This document shows positions 28,944 to 38,169 of a DNA stretch of 64,000 nt, piece after piece. The position numbers and the translations under genes are program-made. Source of the stretch: Vreelandella sp031769195 (GTDB lineage Bacteria; Pseudomonadota; Gammaproteobacteria; Pseudomonadales; Halomonadaceae). Numbering within the stretch: the stretch's first letter is position 1; every line of letters begins with the position of its first letter. The stretch is taken from contig NZ_JAVHNP010000002.1 of the NCBI RefSeq assembly GCF_031769195.1, forward strand, positions 496,001-560,000. Reading direction: 5' to 3'. The notes beneath the pieces are model-generated. The model did no database searches, had not been told where the DNA came from, and saw only the letters and a list, made by a program, of their open reading frames with translations.

Positions 28944-30534
28944 GCGGGCGCGTCAGGTAAAGCGCGCAGAAGCCTACCTGCGAGCTCACGCGAAGGGGAG
29001 GCTCACCGACAAAGCCGACCTGTTGGCCGCGCTATCGCTCAAATGGTTCAGGCTCAACTCGCTTTACAAAATTAAGAACAAGTCAGGTAAGAAGGTTCGC
29101 TTTAAGCCTAACAAGGCACAGCGTGAACGCTACCTAAATGGGCACTGCCTTGATCTGATACTAAAAGCTCGCCAGCTGGGCTTCACCACCTTCGAGATGA
29201 TCGACGCGCTGGATGACTGCCTGTTCAAGGACAACTTCGCTGCGGGCTGTATCTGTCACAAGCTCGAAGATGCGCAGGACATATTCAGAAACAAGATCAC
29301 CTTTGCCTACGAGAACATTGACGACGCCTGGCACGCGCTGCTGAAAATGCTGGGTACCAAGATACCCAGGGCTATCAGCGATAAGTCAGGTTCCGGCGCT
29401 TACGTTTTCGATAACGGCTCAAGCATCAAGGTTTCCACCTCTTATCGGGGTGGCACGCTGCAGCGCTTGCACGTATCGGAGTTCGGCAAGATATGCCGTC
29501 AGTTCCCCCACAAGGCCAAGGAGATTGTGACCGGTGCCTTTGAAGCGGTGGGGATCGGCAACCAGATAACGCTCGAAAGTACCGCCGAAGGGCGCGAAGG
29601 CTACTTCTTTGACTACAGCCAGACAGCGCAGCAGCTCAAAGAGATGGGCCGCACGCTGACGGAGATGGACTTTCAGTTCCATTTCTTCCCCTGGTGGCAA
29701 GAGCCAACGTACACGATGAGCCCCAAAGGCGTTGTGATACCTCAGCGTCTGGCGGAATACTTCGAGCAGCTTGAACACAAGCACGGCATCAAAACGACTG
29801 ATGGTCAGCGCGCCTGGTATGCCAAGAAAGCCGAGAAGCTGCAGGATGATATGCAGCGGGAATACCCGAGCACACCAGAGGAAGCGTTTAGCCAGTCGGT
29901 GGAAGGTGCGTACTTCGCCACGCAAATGCAGCACCTGCGGAAGAACAAGCGCCTCACGTCTGAGGTGCAGGTTAATCCAAGTCTGCCTGTTTATACCGGT
30001 TGGGACTTGGGCATGAACGATACCATGGCGATTTGGTTTGCCCAGGTCGTTGGGCGTGAAGTGCACCTGGTGGACTACCTAGAAGGCGAGGGCGAGGGCA
30101 TCGAATACTACGCCGACCTGCTCAACAAGAAGGGCTACCGCTATGGTGGCCACTTCGGGCCGCATGATCTGGCCGTTAGAGAGTTGGGCACTGGCCTAAG
30201 TCGTTCAGACGTTGCCAAGGGCTTCGGCATTAACTTTGAAACGGTACCGCGCATTAGCAACCACGCCGAGGGCGTTCAAGCCACGCGCCAGTTCTTGCCG
30301 ATGTGCTGGATAGACGAGGAGGCCTGCCACCAGGGTGTGCTTTGCCTCGACAACTACCGGAAAGAGTGGGACGACAAGCGCGGCGTATACAAGTCGACGC
30401 CTCGCCACGATTGGGCGTCTCACGGTGCCAAGGCACTGGAAACTCTCGCACGCTCATCACTGTTTGCAAGGGCGCAACTGTCCGCTACTGCCGCTAACCG
30501 CTCGTCACGCGGTGGCTGGAGCGCTCACACCTAA
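28924..30534 (+). CDS. Terminase large subunit
   Basis: A 536-residue packaging motor. ATPase features are LDLILKARQLGFTTFEMI (Walker A variant with K-A-R-Q-L-G-F-T-T) and TLQRLHVSEFGKI (Walker B with catalytic Glu), with LESTAEGREGYFFD as coupling motif. The RNase H-like nuclease begins at YTGWDLGMNDTMAIWF (first Asp) and continues with FGPHDLAVRELGTG and a final HDWASHGAKALE. GTG start overlaps the small-subunit gene. Confidence 0.94.
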   Translation: MILGPSERARQVKRAEAYLRAHAKGRLTDKADLLAALSLKWFRLNSLYKIKNKSGKKVRFKPNKAQRERYLNGHCLDLILKARQLGFTTFEMIDALDDCLFKDNFAAGCICHKLEDAQDIFRNKITFAYENIDDAWHALLKMLGTKIPRAISDKSGSGAYVFDNGSSIKVSTSYRGGTLQRLHVSEFGKICRQFPHKAKEIVTGAFEAVGIGNQITLESTAEGREGYFFDYSQTAQQLKEMGRTLTEMDFQFHFFPWWQEPTYTMSPKGVVIPQRLAEYFEQLEHKHGIKTTDGQRAWYAKKAEKLQDDMQREYPSTPEEAFSQSVEGAYFATQMQHLRKNKRLTSEVQVNPSLPVYTGWDLGMNDTMAIWFAQVVGREVHLVDYLEGEGEGIEYYADLLNKKGYRYGGHFGPHDLAVRELGTGLSRSDVAKGFGINFETVPRISNHAEGVQATRQFLPMCWIDEEACHQGVLCLDNYRKEWDDKRGVYKSTPRHDWASHGAKALETLARSSLFARAQLSATAANRSSRGGWSAHT

Positions 30535-30540
30535 TCACCC

Positions 30541-30552
30541 CGCCGGGAGGCG
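30541..30552 (+). promoter_or_regulatory. GGGA-loop hairpin at the 30555 start
   Basis: CGCC-GGGA-GGCG hides the GGGAGG ribosome site in loop and stem, two bases before the ATG. Confidence 0.65.
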
Positions 30553-30554
30553 CT

Positions 30555-31004
30555 ATGATTCACACCACCCCGAACGGCACGCAGCAACAGCGCGCCCGCA
30601 CGGCAGCATTGCGCTTGTCAGGCCTGCAAAGCCGGGAAATTGAGAAGTTTGCCCGCGATGCCGCCATGGGCATGGCACAAGAGTTGATGAAGCACGGTAT
30701 CCCTATTCCCTCTAAGCGCTTTCGCCCGGACGTGGGGCATGTGCAGATCGATATGATCATCATCGAGGAGAAAGTCACGACGCCAGAGCCGGGTATGCGC
30801 CTGCAGTTTGAGGTCGAGGGCAACATGGGCGTGACGTTTAACGTCAAGCTGCTGGAGTTTTTAGACGACCCTGCTGGCTATATCACTGACCTGTTCAAGC
30901 AGCTCGGGCCGATGCGCCGCAACGTACAGCGCATGCGTACCCATAAGCTTGCCGCCGATGCTGCTATCTACAAGGCGCTAACGCAGGGTTCTGCTAATGG
31001 CTAG
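30555..31004 (+). CDS. Hypothetical protein between terminase and portal
   Basis: A 149-residue protein: N-terminal helix (LRLSGLQSREIEKFARDAAMGMAQEL), a beta region with HVQIDMIIIEEKV and MRLQFEVEGNMGVTFNVKLLEFL, and a helical C-terminus. It overlaps the portal start by 8 bp. No domain recognised; it may be a head-assembly or packaging accessory factor. Confidence 0.6.
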   Translation: MIHTTPNGTQQQRARTAALRLSGLQSREIEKFARDAAMGMAQELMKHGIPIPSKRFRPDVGHVQIDMIIIEEKVTTPEPGMRLQFEVEGNMGVTFNVKLLEFLDDPAGYITDLFKQLGPMRRNVQRMRTHKLAADAAIYKALTQGSANG

Positions 31005-33255
31005 TTTGGGACTGCTGCAGTACAAGTCAGCGTCGGATATGCACGCCGAGCAAGCCGCCGAAGCCCAGCAAATGCAGGCTGAGGAAGAGCGTCGCCGCCA
31101 GCTCATGGAGTCGTCGCTGGGCGCGCACATTCGCCGGTCGTGGGAGTCGGCCAAGACGGCCAAGCAAGAGGTTGAATACCGCTTACTGGACTGCCTTCGC
31201 CGCCGTAAAGGCGAGTACGACCCGAGCAAGCTGGCTGCTATCCGCAGGGAAGGCGGTGCTGAGATTTACATGATGTTGACCGCCACCAAGTGCCGCGCCG
31301 CCGGTGCCTGGATACGCGACATCATGATGCCTGCGAATGAGCAGCCGTGGGGCCTACAACCTACACCGGTGGCTGACGTACCCGATGAGTACGTGATGCC
31401 TGTGTTTCAGCAGCTACAGCAACAGGCTGCGCAGGCGCAGCAGCAAGGCCAGCAAGTGGACATGGCTGCCCTGATTGAGCAGGCCCGCGAGCAAGTGCGG
31501 CAAATGGCGCAAGAGAAGGCCGAGGAGGCTGCCGAACGCCATGAAGATGTGATAGCCGATCAGCTAGCCGAAGGCGGCTGGTCTGAGGCCTTCGAGCAAT
31601 TCGTGGATGACTTTGTCACCTATCCCGCTGCGTTTGTGCGCGCACCAATCCTGCGTCGCGTGCCTACGCTGGAATGGCTAGAAGGTTGGCAGCCGGTCAA
31701 GAGCACCACTATTCGGCCTGAGTTTGAGCGGGTGTCACCGTTCGATATGTACCCCAGTCCGGACGCCACCAATGTGGATGACGGCGCGTTCATTATTGAG
31801 CGAGCGCGTTTTACCCGGATGCAGCTGAACCAGCTCATTGGGGTGCCATCGTTCAATGAAGAATCGATTCGCAGGGTCTTGCAGCAATACGGTCAGGGTG
31901 GCTTGCGTGATTGGCTTTGGACCGACGGTGAGCGAGCAGAGCTAGAAGGTCGTGGCCATGAGTGGCTGACCCACGGCGAAACCATAGACGGGCTGATCTA
32001 CTCCGGCGGTGCCCAAGGCGTGACACTGCTGCAGTGGGGCGTCAATCCCGACGATATTGAAGACCCATTGGCCGAGTACGAGATCGAGGCGATCCTGATC
32101 GGTCAGCACGTTATCCGCGTGCGCATCAACCGCGACCCATTGGAGCGCCGCCCTTATCACAAGGCGAGCTACCAGCCGGTACCGGGATCGTTCTGGGGGC
32201 AAGCTATCCCCGAGCTCATGGCCGATATTCAGGACGTTTGCAACGCCACGGCGCGCAGCCTAGTGAACAACCTCGCTATCTCATCCGGGCCGCAGGTGGA
32301 AGTGTATGAGGATCGTCTGCAGCCCCAAGAAGACCCGACCAACATTTACCCCTGGAAAATCTGGCGTACCAAAGACAGTCAGGTCACCGGTAATAACGCC
32401 GCCGTTCGTTTTTACCAGCCCAGCAGTAACGCGGCTGAATTGCTCGCTGTTTACGATCAGTTTGAGCGACGTGCCGATGATGCGACCAACATCCCTCGCT
32501 ACACCTATGGCAATGAGAATGTAGGCGGTGCTGGTAATACCGCGAGTGGCCTATCGATGCTCATGGAATCCGCGAATAAGGGGATTAAAGACGCCATCCG
32601 GCATATTGACCGAGGTGTGTTGCGCCGCGTTATCGAGGCGCTTTGGCTCTACAACATGCAGTACAGCGAAGACCCGAGCATCAAAGGTGATTGCAACGTT
32701 GTCGCGCGCGGTAGCTCTGCCATGTTGATTCGTGAACAGACGAACATGCTACGCCAGCAGTTCCTGCAGCTTACTCAGAATGAAATGGACATGGGCATCG
32801 TGGGTATGGAAGGCCGTCGCAAACTGTTGGATAGCGTGGCTGAGAAGCTGGATATGCCAGGCCTGATCCCTACGCAAGAGCAAATGGAGCAGAACCTAGC
32901 CGAGCAGCAGAAGGCACAGCAAGCGCAGCTAGAGGCTCAACAACAGATTGAGCAAGCCAAAGCGCAGGCTGAAGTGGCCGTCAAGCAGGCTCAGGCACAG
33001 AAGTACGGAGCAGATGCGGCCGGAACCCAGGCCGAAACCCAGATCGCCCAGCAAATGGCACCGCTGGATGCCCAACACCTGCTGGCAGAGATTGCCAAGC
33101 TCATTGCCGAAACGCAGCGAGGACAGAATGAACGAGCCGCAATGGAAAGCCCTGTCGCGAATCCACGCCAGCCCCGAGGGCCAGCACCTGCTGGATATCC
33201 TCAGCTCTCAGCGCGAGGACTGTCGCAACCAGCTGGAGCAATGCCGCGACAGTAA
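30997..33255 (+). CDS. Portal (head-to-tail connector) protein
   Basis: A 752-residue portal, close to the length of P22-type portals (about 725). The N-terminal helix is rich in Gln/Glu, then VEYRLLDCLRRRKGEYD and the body with FERVSPFDMYPSPDATNVDDGAFIIER, a hallmark of podovirus portals, then SFWGQAIPELMADIQDVCNATAR and GNTASGLSMLMESANKGIKDAI. The C-terminus (~630-720) is a long Gln/Ala coiled barrel (QKAQQAQLEAQQQIEQAKAQ) like the P22 portal barrel. It forms the dodecameric DNA channel. Confidence 0.9.
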   Translation: MASLGLLQYKSASDMHAEQAAEAQQMQAEEERRRQLMESSLGAHIRRSWESAKTAKQEVEYRLLDCLRRRKGEYDPSKLAAIRREGGAEIYMMLTATKCRAAGAWIRDIMMPANEQPWGLQPTPVADVPDEYVMPVFQQLQQQAAQAQQQGQQVDMAALIEQAREQVRQMAQEKAEEAAERHEDVIADQLAEGGWSEAFEQFVDDFVTYPAAFVRAPILRRVPTLEWLEGWQPVKSTTIRPEFERVSPFDMYPSPDATNVDDGAFIIERARFTRMQLNQLIGVPSFNEESIRRVLQQYGQGGLRDWLWTDGERAELEGRGHEWLTHGETIDGLIYSGGAQGVTLLQWGVNPDDIEDPLAEYEIEAILIGQHVIRVRINRDPLERRPYHKASYQPVPGSFWGQAIPELMADIQDVCNATARSLVNNLAISSGPQVEVYEDRLQPQEDPTNIYPWKIWRTKDSQVTGNNAAVRFYQPSSNAAELLAVYDQFERRADDATNIPRYTYGNENVGGAGNTASGLSMLMESANKGIKDAIRHIDRGVLRRVIEALWLYNMQYSEDPSIKGDCNVVARGSSAMLIREQTNMLRQQFLQLTQNEMDMGIVGMEGRRKLLDSVAEKLDMPGLIPTQEQMEQNLAEQQKAQQAQLEAQQQIEQAKAQAEVAVKQAQAQKYGADAAGTQAETQIAQQMAPLDAQHLLAEIAKLIAETQRGQNERAAMESPVANPRQPRGPAPAGYPQLSARGLSQPAGAMPRQ

Positions 33256-33352
33256 CGAGATTGCGCGCAAGCAGGGCGAGGCTACCGCGTTGGCCGGTTT
33301 GATCGAAAAGCTGAAAACCGCACGCGAGGTAATCGATACACGTTTCAAATAG
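33128..33352 (+). CDS. Small protein overlapping the portal 3' end
   Basis: A 74-residue protein (MNEPQWKALSRIHASPEGQHLL, a Cys-containing middle, QGEATALAGLIEKLKTAREVIDTRF) in a different frame, sharing 128 bp with the portal gene. GAGG precedes its ATG and the frame continues cleanly past the portal stop. Helical, soluble, function unknown. Confidence 0.75.
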   Translation: MNEPQWKALSRIHASPEGQHLLDILSSQREDCRNQLEQCRDSNEIARKQGEATALAGLIEKLKTAREVIDTRFK

Positions 33353-33376
33353 CCGGGCTCGCCCGGCCTCACAAGC

Positions 33377-33404
33377 AAGCCGCTTCCATCGAGGCGGCTT
33401 TTTT
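33377..33404 (+). terminator. Terminator after the portal block
   Basis: AAGCCGCTTC/GAGGCGGCTT is a 10-bp stem with CATC loop followed by six T in total. A further GC-rich stem (GCCGGGC/GCCCGGC) lies just upstream, at about 33353-33367. Confidence 0.88.
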
Positions 33405-33478
33405 GTGGGCAACGCTCAACACTGCAGGTTGAATCCGTTACCCGAATCGTGAACCCCGGCTAAGCCCGGCTCACAGAC

Positions 33479-33492
33479 ACGCCGAGAGGCGT
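33479..33492 (+). promoter_or_regulatory. GAGA-loop hairpin upstream of the scaffold gene
   Basis: ACGCC-GAGA-GGCGT, 5-bp stem, immediately before TAGGAG and the ATG at 33506. Confidence 0.65.
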
Positions 33493-33505
33493 CATAGGAG
33501 TTGAA

Positions 33506-34450
33506 ATGTCACTACCCCAGTCCGTACAGGCACAGGTTGCCGCCGCCGCTAAGCACTTTGACCGCGAACCAGAGAATCCCGACGCCGATAAGGCCAAGGC
33601 TCCTGATAGTGAGCAAAACCCGCTACGCGACGCAGAGAAGCCGGACACTGCTAAGCCCGAAGCGCAACCCGCTGAGCTGCCGAAAGACGAGCCTAAGCCT
33701 GAAAGCCAAGACGCCCTTTACTGGCAACACCGCTTTCAAGTGCTGCAAGGCAAGTACAACAGCGAGCTGCCAGCGCTGCGCCAAGAGGTTGAACAACTGA
33801 AAGAGCAGGTTGCGGGCAAAGACCAGCAACTGAAAGCGCAGGAGCATAAAGCGCCCAATAACAGCGGCATTACCGACGAACAGCTCGCCCACTTCAAGCA
33901 GGAGTATGGCGAAGACCTGGTGACGTTTATCGAGCGCATGACCCAAAAGGGAGCGGTACCGGCTGATGGCGGTAACACTAAAGAGCTGCAGGAGCGTCTG
34001 GATCGTCTCGAATCCGAGAAGCACGAAGACGCCGAAGCACGCTTCTGGGTGAGCCTAGAGCAAGCGGTGCCCAATTTCCGGCAAGTCAACAGCGAAGCCG
34101 CTTTCCTGCAATTCCTCAGCAAGTTCGACCCCCAAACGGGGAAGCAGTACCAGCAGGCCCTCAGCCAGGCGCAACAGAACCTAGACGCCAAAGGGGTGGC
34201 CGACGTTTTCAAACTCTATCTGAATCAGGCGAAGCCAACGCAGCAGCAGCGCCAAGTCCCCGATGAGCAAGTAGAACCGCGCACCACGAAAGCAGCGCCC
34301 ACACCGCAAGCCCAAGGCGGGAAGCTGTGGACCGGTGCCGACATTACGCAGTTCTATCGCGACAAGACTGCTGGCCGCTACTCCGCTGACGAAGCGCAAC
34401 GCCTGGAAGCCGATATTTTTGCCGCCCAACGTGAAGGCCGGGTTCGATAG
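33506..34450 (+). CDS. Scaffolding protein
   Basis: A 314-residue acidic, helical, partly disordered protein directly upstream of the coat gene. The N-terminal half is rich in Glu/Pro/Lys (DREPENPDADKAKAPDSEQ), the middle is coiled coil (LPALRQEVEQLKEQVAGKDQQLKAQ), and the C-terminus is a compact helical unit (GADITQFYRDKTAGRYSADEAQRLEADIFAA). Composition, position and the C-terminal coat-binding-like helices identify a head scaffold. Confidence 0.8.
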   Translation: MSLPQSVQAQVAAAAKHFDREPENPDADKAKAPDSEQNPLRDAEKPDTAKPEAQPAELPKDEPKPESQDALYWQHRFQVLQGKYNSELPALRQEVEQLKEQVAGKDQQLKAQEHKAPNNSGITDEQLAHFKQEYGEDLVTFIERMTQKGAVPADGGNTKELQERLDRLESEKHEDAEARFWVSLEQAVPNFRQVNSEAAFLQFLSKFDPQTGKQYQQALSQAQQNLDAKGVADVFKLYLNQAKPTQQQRQVPDEQVEPRTTKAAPTPQAQGGKLWTGADITQFYRDKTAGRYSADEAQRLEADIFAAQREGRVR

Positions 34451-34472
34451 CCCGGCTGGCGGTTCCGATTCC

Positions 34473-34486
34473 TCGCCGTGAGGCGA
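34473..34486 (+). promoter_or_regulatory. GTGA-loop hairpin upstream of the coat gene
   Basis: TCGCC-GTGA-GGCGA, 5-bp stem, identical to the first hairpin of the array at 27884; an AGAGGG ribosome site follows before the ATG. Confidence 0.7.
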
Positions 34487-34501
34487 TAAGAGGGTATTCC
34501 A

Positions 34502-35446
34502 ATGGCAGGTCCCACACGCGACGCATCGCATCCCGACTATTCCAGCACGTCTGCCTCCGGGTTTATCCCGCAGGTCTGGTCGGGAAAGATGATTGAAAAG
34601 TTGTATACGCGAACGTGTTTCGCTGAAATTTCCAATACGGATTATGAAGGAGAAATTAAGTCGCAAGGCGACACGGTGATGATCCGCACCACGCCGTCGA
34701 TCACGATCAAAGACTACGAGATTGGCGGTGGCCTCAGCTATGAGAAACCGACCAGCGATATGGTCGAGCTTCACATTGATAAGGCAAAGTACTTTGCCTT
34801 TGAAGTGAATAATGTCGATGAGTACCAATCAGACATTAAACTGATGAATAACTGGTCAGATGATGCTGGCCAGCAGATGAAAATTGCCATCGACAAGGTA
34901 ATTCTTGGCGACGTGTTTGCGGATGCGGCGGCCGAGAACGCTGGTACTGAAGCGGGACTTGAGTCCGGTGGCTACAACATGGGCGAAGCCGGTGCGCCGG
35001 TGGACGTCAACAAAACCAACATCCTCGACGTGTTCGTGGATTGCGGTTCGGTGTTGGACGAGCAAAACGTGCCAGATGATGGTCGTTGGATCGTCATTCC
35101 CGCGTGGATGAACGGCATGCTCAAGAAGTCCGACCTGCGTGACGCGAGTGCCATGGGTGACAACACCTCGGTATTCCGTAACGGCAAGGTGGGCATGCTC
35201 GACCGCTTCGACGTGTATGTCAGCAACAACATGTCGAAGGTGACAGACGCATCAACCACCAAGCAGGCCACAAACTGCATCTTTGGTCATAAGAAGGCGC
35301 TCACGTTTGCGTCGCAAATGACCAAGATGGAAGACCTGAAAAACCCGAATGACTTCGGTCAGTTGGTGCGAGGTTTGAACGTCTTTGGCTATGAGGTCAT
35401 TGACCCCAACGCTATGGGGCATCTGTACGCACAACGCGCCGCCTAA
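34502..35446 (+). CDS. Major capsid protein
   Basis: A 314-residue coat protein of the HK97-fold type by length and pattern. The N-arm (DYSSTSASGFIPQVWSGKMIEKLYTRTCFAEI) leads to strands with GDTVMIRTTPSITIKDYEIG, a P-domain helix (KMKIAIDK-like: QQMKIAIDKVILGDVF) and A-domain strands (RWIVIPAWMNGMLKKSDL; GMLDRFDVYVSNNM), ending in NVFGYEVIDPNAMGHLYAQRA. It follows the scaffold gene. No proteolytic N-terminal domain is obvious. Confidence 0.88.
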   Translation: MAGPTRDASHPDYSSTSASGFIPQVWSGKMIEKLYTRTCFAEISNTDYEGEIKSQGDTVMIRTTPSITIKDYEIGGGLSYEKPTSDMVELHIDKAKYFAFEVNNVDEYQSDIKLMNNWSDDAGQQMKIAIDKVILGDVFADAAAENAGTEAGLESGGYNMGEAGAPVDVNKTNILDVFVDCGSVLDEQNVPDDGRWIVIPAWMNGMLKKSDLRDASAMGDNTSVFRNGKVGMLDRFDVYVSNNMSKVTDASTTKQATNCIFGHKKALTFASQMTKMEDLKNPNDFGQLVRGLNVFGYEVIDPNAMGHLYAQRAA

Positions 35447-35457
35447 TCGCCCACCTG

Positions 35458-35481
35458 CGCCATCCTTCGGGGTGGCGTTTT
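35458..35481 (+). terminator. Terminator after the coat gene
   Basis: CGCCATCC-TTCG-GGGTGGCG, 8-bp stem with the stable TTCG loop, then TTTT. Confidence 0.82.
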
Positions 35482-35483
35482 AC

Positions 35484-35497
35484 TTTCCGTGAGGAAA
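35484..35497 (+). promoter_or_regulatory. GTGA-loop hairpin at the 35503 start
   Basis: TTTCC-GTGA-GGAAA, 5-bp stem with the GTGAGGA ribosome site inside, five bases before the ATG. Confidence 0.72.
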
Positions 35498-35502
35498 TAC
35501 GA

Positions 35503-35823
35503 ATGACCAAGACACTGATTGAGCAGATTGAAGAAGCGGTGACCAAGGATGATTTCGACCCACTAGCCGAGAAGCTAGGTGTTGAGCTCAATAAGCGCCA
35601 AGGCGTTGAGACCATCCGGGCCGAGCTGCTGGAGGCCGCTGAAACGCTAGCAGAGCAGGGCGTCACCACGTCTGAAGAGCTTACACCTAACGAAATGCCA
35701 ACCGAGCCTGAAGAGCACGAAAAGCCCAAGTATCAAGGGCGGATGCTCAAGCACCTGAAGAATGGGCGCGTCTTCCCGTGGACGGCTGCGCTGGCTAAAA
35801 ACCGTTACATGCAGGAGGTGTAA
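35503..35823 (+). CDS. Hypothetical head-associated protein
   Basis: A 106-residue acidic protein with an N-terminal helical part (IEQIEEAVTKDDFDPLAEKLGVELNKRQGVETIRAELL) and a short C-terminal HLKNGRVFPWTAALAKNRYM. Lies between coat and adaptor genes, so a head completion or decoration role is plausible but unproven. Confidence 0.6.
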   Translation: MTKTLIEQIEEAVTKDDFDPLAEKLGVELNKRQGVETIRAELLEAAETLAEQGVTTSEELTPNEMPTEPEEHEKPKYQGRMLKHLKNGRVFPWTAALAKNRYMQEV

Positions 35824-35826
35824 GCG

Positions 35827-36528
35827 ATGGCCGTCACGACTGTAGGCACCGTCATCCGTAACACCAAGCTGGTGTTGCAGGAAGTGACGGCCGCCGGTAC
35901 CCGCTGGACGAACGAAGAGCTGATCGGGTGGCTGAATGAGAGCTATCAGGCCATCGTTCAGATCAAACCTGATGCTTCTTCTATCAACGCCCCTGTCTCA
36001 CTTGTGACGGGCACTCGACAACAAATTCCAGACGATGGTCTGCGACTGATCGATGTAGTGCGCAACACCGCCACACTGAGCGACAAGCTAGGTATTCTCG
36101 TCACCAGCCGCCGTGCTCTTGATACCACTCGTCGTAGCTGGCACGCGGATGATCCTAGCGTCAACATTGAGCAATACGTCTTTGATGATCAAGACCCGAC
36201 GCGGTTCTATGTGTATCCGCCGGCGGACGATGGCGCGGAAGTCGAGTTGATCTATTCCTCTACGCCGACGCCACACGATGTGTCTCAAGGCTTGGATGGC
36301 CTCAAGGATGAAACCATCCGGTTGAACGATAGCTACGCACCAGTGATTACGGATTACATCCTGTATCGCGCCTACTCCAAAGACGCTGAACACGCGGCCA
36401 ACCTTAACCGCGCCCAGATGCACATGCAGGCGTATATGGGGGCGCTGGGCCAAAAGGTGGAAGTGGCGCGGTCCATCTCACCGAACACGCCTGACAACTC
36501 ATCCAATCCGCCGCGGACGCGTCAGTAA
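35827..36528 (+). CDS. Head-tail adaptor (DUF6682-like)
   Basis: A 233-residue protein: RWTNEELIGWLNESYQAIVQIKPDAS, DDGLRLIDVVRN, a beta-rich DPTRFYVYPPADDGAEVELIYS and DYILYRAYSKDAEHAANLNRAQMH near the C-terminus. This is the pattern of podovirus adaptor proteins that extend the portal. It starts 3 bp after the previous stop and ends in a TAATG overlap. Confidence 0.75.
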   Translation: MAVTTVGTVIRNTKLVLQEVTAAGTRWTNEELIGWLNESYQAIVQIKPDASSINAPVSLVTGTRQQIPDDGLRLIDVVRNTATLSDKLGILVTSRRALDTTRRSWHADDPSVNIEQYVFDDQDPTRFYVYPPADDGAEVELIYSSTPTPHDVSQGLDGLKDETIRLNDSYAPVITDYILYRAYSKDAEHAANLNRAQMHMQAYMGALGQKVEVARSISPNTPDNSSNPPRTRQ

Positions 36529-37058
36529 TGGATTTGCTACAAACAGTGGTGCAGGACGTTCCTGAATCGCCGTTGATGAGCGTGCGTGATGCTATCCGCT
36601 GGGCAGAGTTCCGGCTTTGCCAAGACGGCAATGCCTGGATCGTTGACGCCCCTGTAACACAGGAGGGGGCTATCATGGCCCCCGACGGTACTCACTGTGT
36701 GCGTGTGGTAACGCTACTCCGAAGCGGCCGCGCCATGACACCAGGCGTGGACTTCGAGCAACTTTCTCCAGAGTCAGTAAGCATCCATCGAGTAAGCGCG
36801 GGCGATACGTTCACAGCACGTGTGGCCGTCAAGCCGACCAGCGACGGCAGCTTGCCAGACGATTTGCGCCACCAGCACTTTGAAACCTTGCGCCACGGCG
36901 CGACTCAGCGGCTTCTATTACTGCCACAGCCATGGCGCAACGTTGAGCAAGCGGCTTACCACGAAACCCTGTTTAAAGCGGGTATCAACGATGCCTACCG
37001 TTTGTCGGTGTATGGCCAGCAGCAGGGCGCTCGTGTTCAAGCACGCCGATTTCTTTAG
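36528..37058 (+). CDS. Hypothetical tail-region protein
   Basis: A 176-residue protein whose start overlaps the adaptor stop. MSVRDAIRWAEFRLCQDGNAW and a mixed alpha/beta body (FTARVAVKPTSDGSLPDDL, HHGATQ-like FETLRHGATQRLLLLP). It is conserved in position in podovirus tail operons. Function not recognised. Confidence 0.6.
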   Translation: MDLLQTVVQDVPESPLMSVRDAIRWAEFRLCQDGNAWIVDAPVTQEGAIMAPDGTHCVRVVTLLRSGRAMTPGVDFEQLSPESVSIHRVSAGDTFTARVAVKPTSDGSLPDDLRHQHFETLRHGATQRLLLLPQPWRNVEQAAYHETLFKAGINDAYRLSVYGQQQGARVQARRFL

Positions 37059-37066
37059 GGGGCTTC

Positions 37067-38167
37067 ATGTCATTTGAGCAAGCTGTAGTACGGCTAGAGC
37101 AAACGAACGCCACGTTACAAGAGGAGGTGGTTCGCTTTCGTGACGCAGTCATGGGCCTTAGTAATATTTATCCGACGATTACGGAAGGCAGACAGAACAC
37201 AGCCGATGGCCGATATTTCAGCGTTCCCGGTAGTGGGGCGTATATGCGGCTCTACCGTCGCTCGGGATCCAGTGCCTCGCTTATAGCTGAGTTTCCTGAT
37301 CGTGCTGAGCTTCTGGCTCTTCAGTCTCAGATGTCTGGGCTGCTTTCAAGAGGAGTTAGTGCTGGCTATCTGAGTATGGGGTCGGCATCTGCACTGTTAA
37401 GAGTATCTGATGGAATATACGCGGCTCGCTCGGATTTTGGGCGTTATTTATCCCCTAGCACCTCTGCAACAGATAATGACATTGATGAAGCTTTACCCGG
37501 CGAATGTGGACTTTATGCTGCCTCTTTGCCCGGGGTTTTTCCTTACAGTCCGAACGATACCACTACCTTTTTTTGGATTGAAACGCAAAAAACATACAGT
37601 GGGGCCTCGGTTGTCCAGACAGCCTACCCCTACACTTCGTCTATTTCTGTGCTTAACCTAGTTGCACGAAAATGGACGCGGATGGCTTCCAATAACAGGA
37701 ACGCGGAAGGAAGGCGCGTATGGGGGCCATGGGTTGAAGAGTTTAATAATCATAATATCCTTGGCACTGTATCTCATTCTGGCGGTTTTACGAATGGCGC
37801 GATTATTGAGCAAGGTAGCACTACTGGCGGGGGGCGGTACCGTAAGCTTGCCGACGGCACGATGGAATCCTGGATCACAACTGAGTTCACGGATGTAGGT
37901 ATTTTTGGCTCTGGCACTTTCGCAGACCCTTATCGCTCTGGATCTCGAAACTGGGATTTTCCTCAGCAGTTTGTTGTTCCTCCAGAAATTTCCTACTACT
38001 GCAGCTGCGACTCTGTGTTAGCAACAGAGCGCGCCAACATGATCTCAGGCCGAACGATTAGCACTTCTCGGCTTGGTGCATTTCAAGTGTATCGAACAAC
38101 TAACGCACTAGGAGAGCAGCTTCCTGTGAAGGTAACGCTAACCGCTTCCGGTCGGTGGAGAAACTGA
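37067..38167 (+). CDS. Tail fibre protein
   Basis: A 366-residue fibre. The N-terminal coiled coil (FEQAVVRLEQTNATLQEEVVRFRDAVM) and TADGRYFSVPGSGAYMRLYRR resemble trimeric fibre shafts. The C-terminal FTNGAIIEQGSTTGGGRYRKLADGTMESW followed by NWDFPQQFVVPPEISYYC is a typical fibre-tip fold exposed for receptor contact. Two partner genes follow, the second a likely fibre chaperone. AT-richer third position in the distal half fits the usual mosaic exchange of fibre tips. Confidence 0.82.
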   Translation: MSFEQAVVRLEQTNATLQEEVVRFRDAVMGLSNIYPTITEGRQNTADGRYFSVPGSGAYMRLYRRSGSSASLIAEFPDRAELLALQSQMSGLLSRGVSAGYLSMGSASALLRVSDGIYAARSDFGRYLSPSTSATDNDIDEALPGECGLYAASLPGVFPYSPNDTTTFFWIETQKTYSGASVVQTAYPYTSSISVLNLVARKWTRMASNNRNAEGRRVWGPWVEEFNNHNILGTVSHSGGFTNGAIIEQGSTTGGGRYRKLADGTMESWITTEFTDVGIFGSGTFADPYRSGSRNWDFPQQFVVPPEISYYCSCDSVLATERANMISGRTISTSRLGAFQVYRTTNALGEQLPVKVTLTASGRWRN

Positions 38168-38169
38168 TT

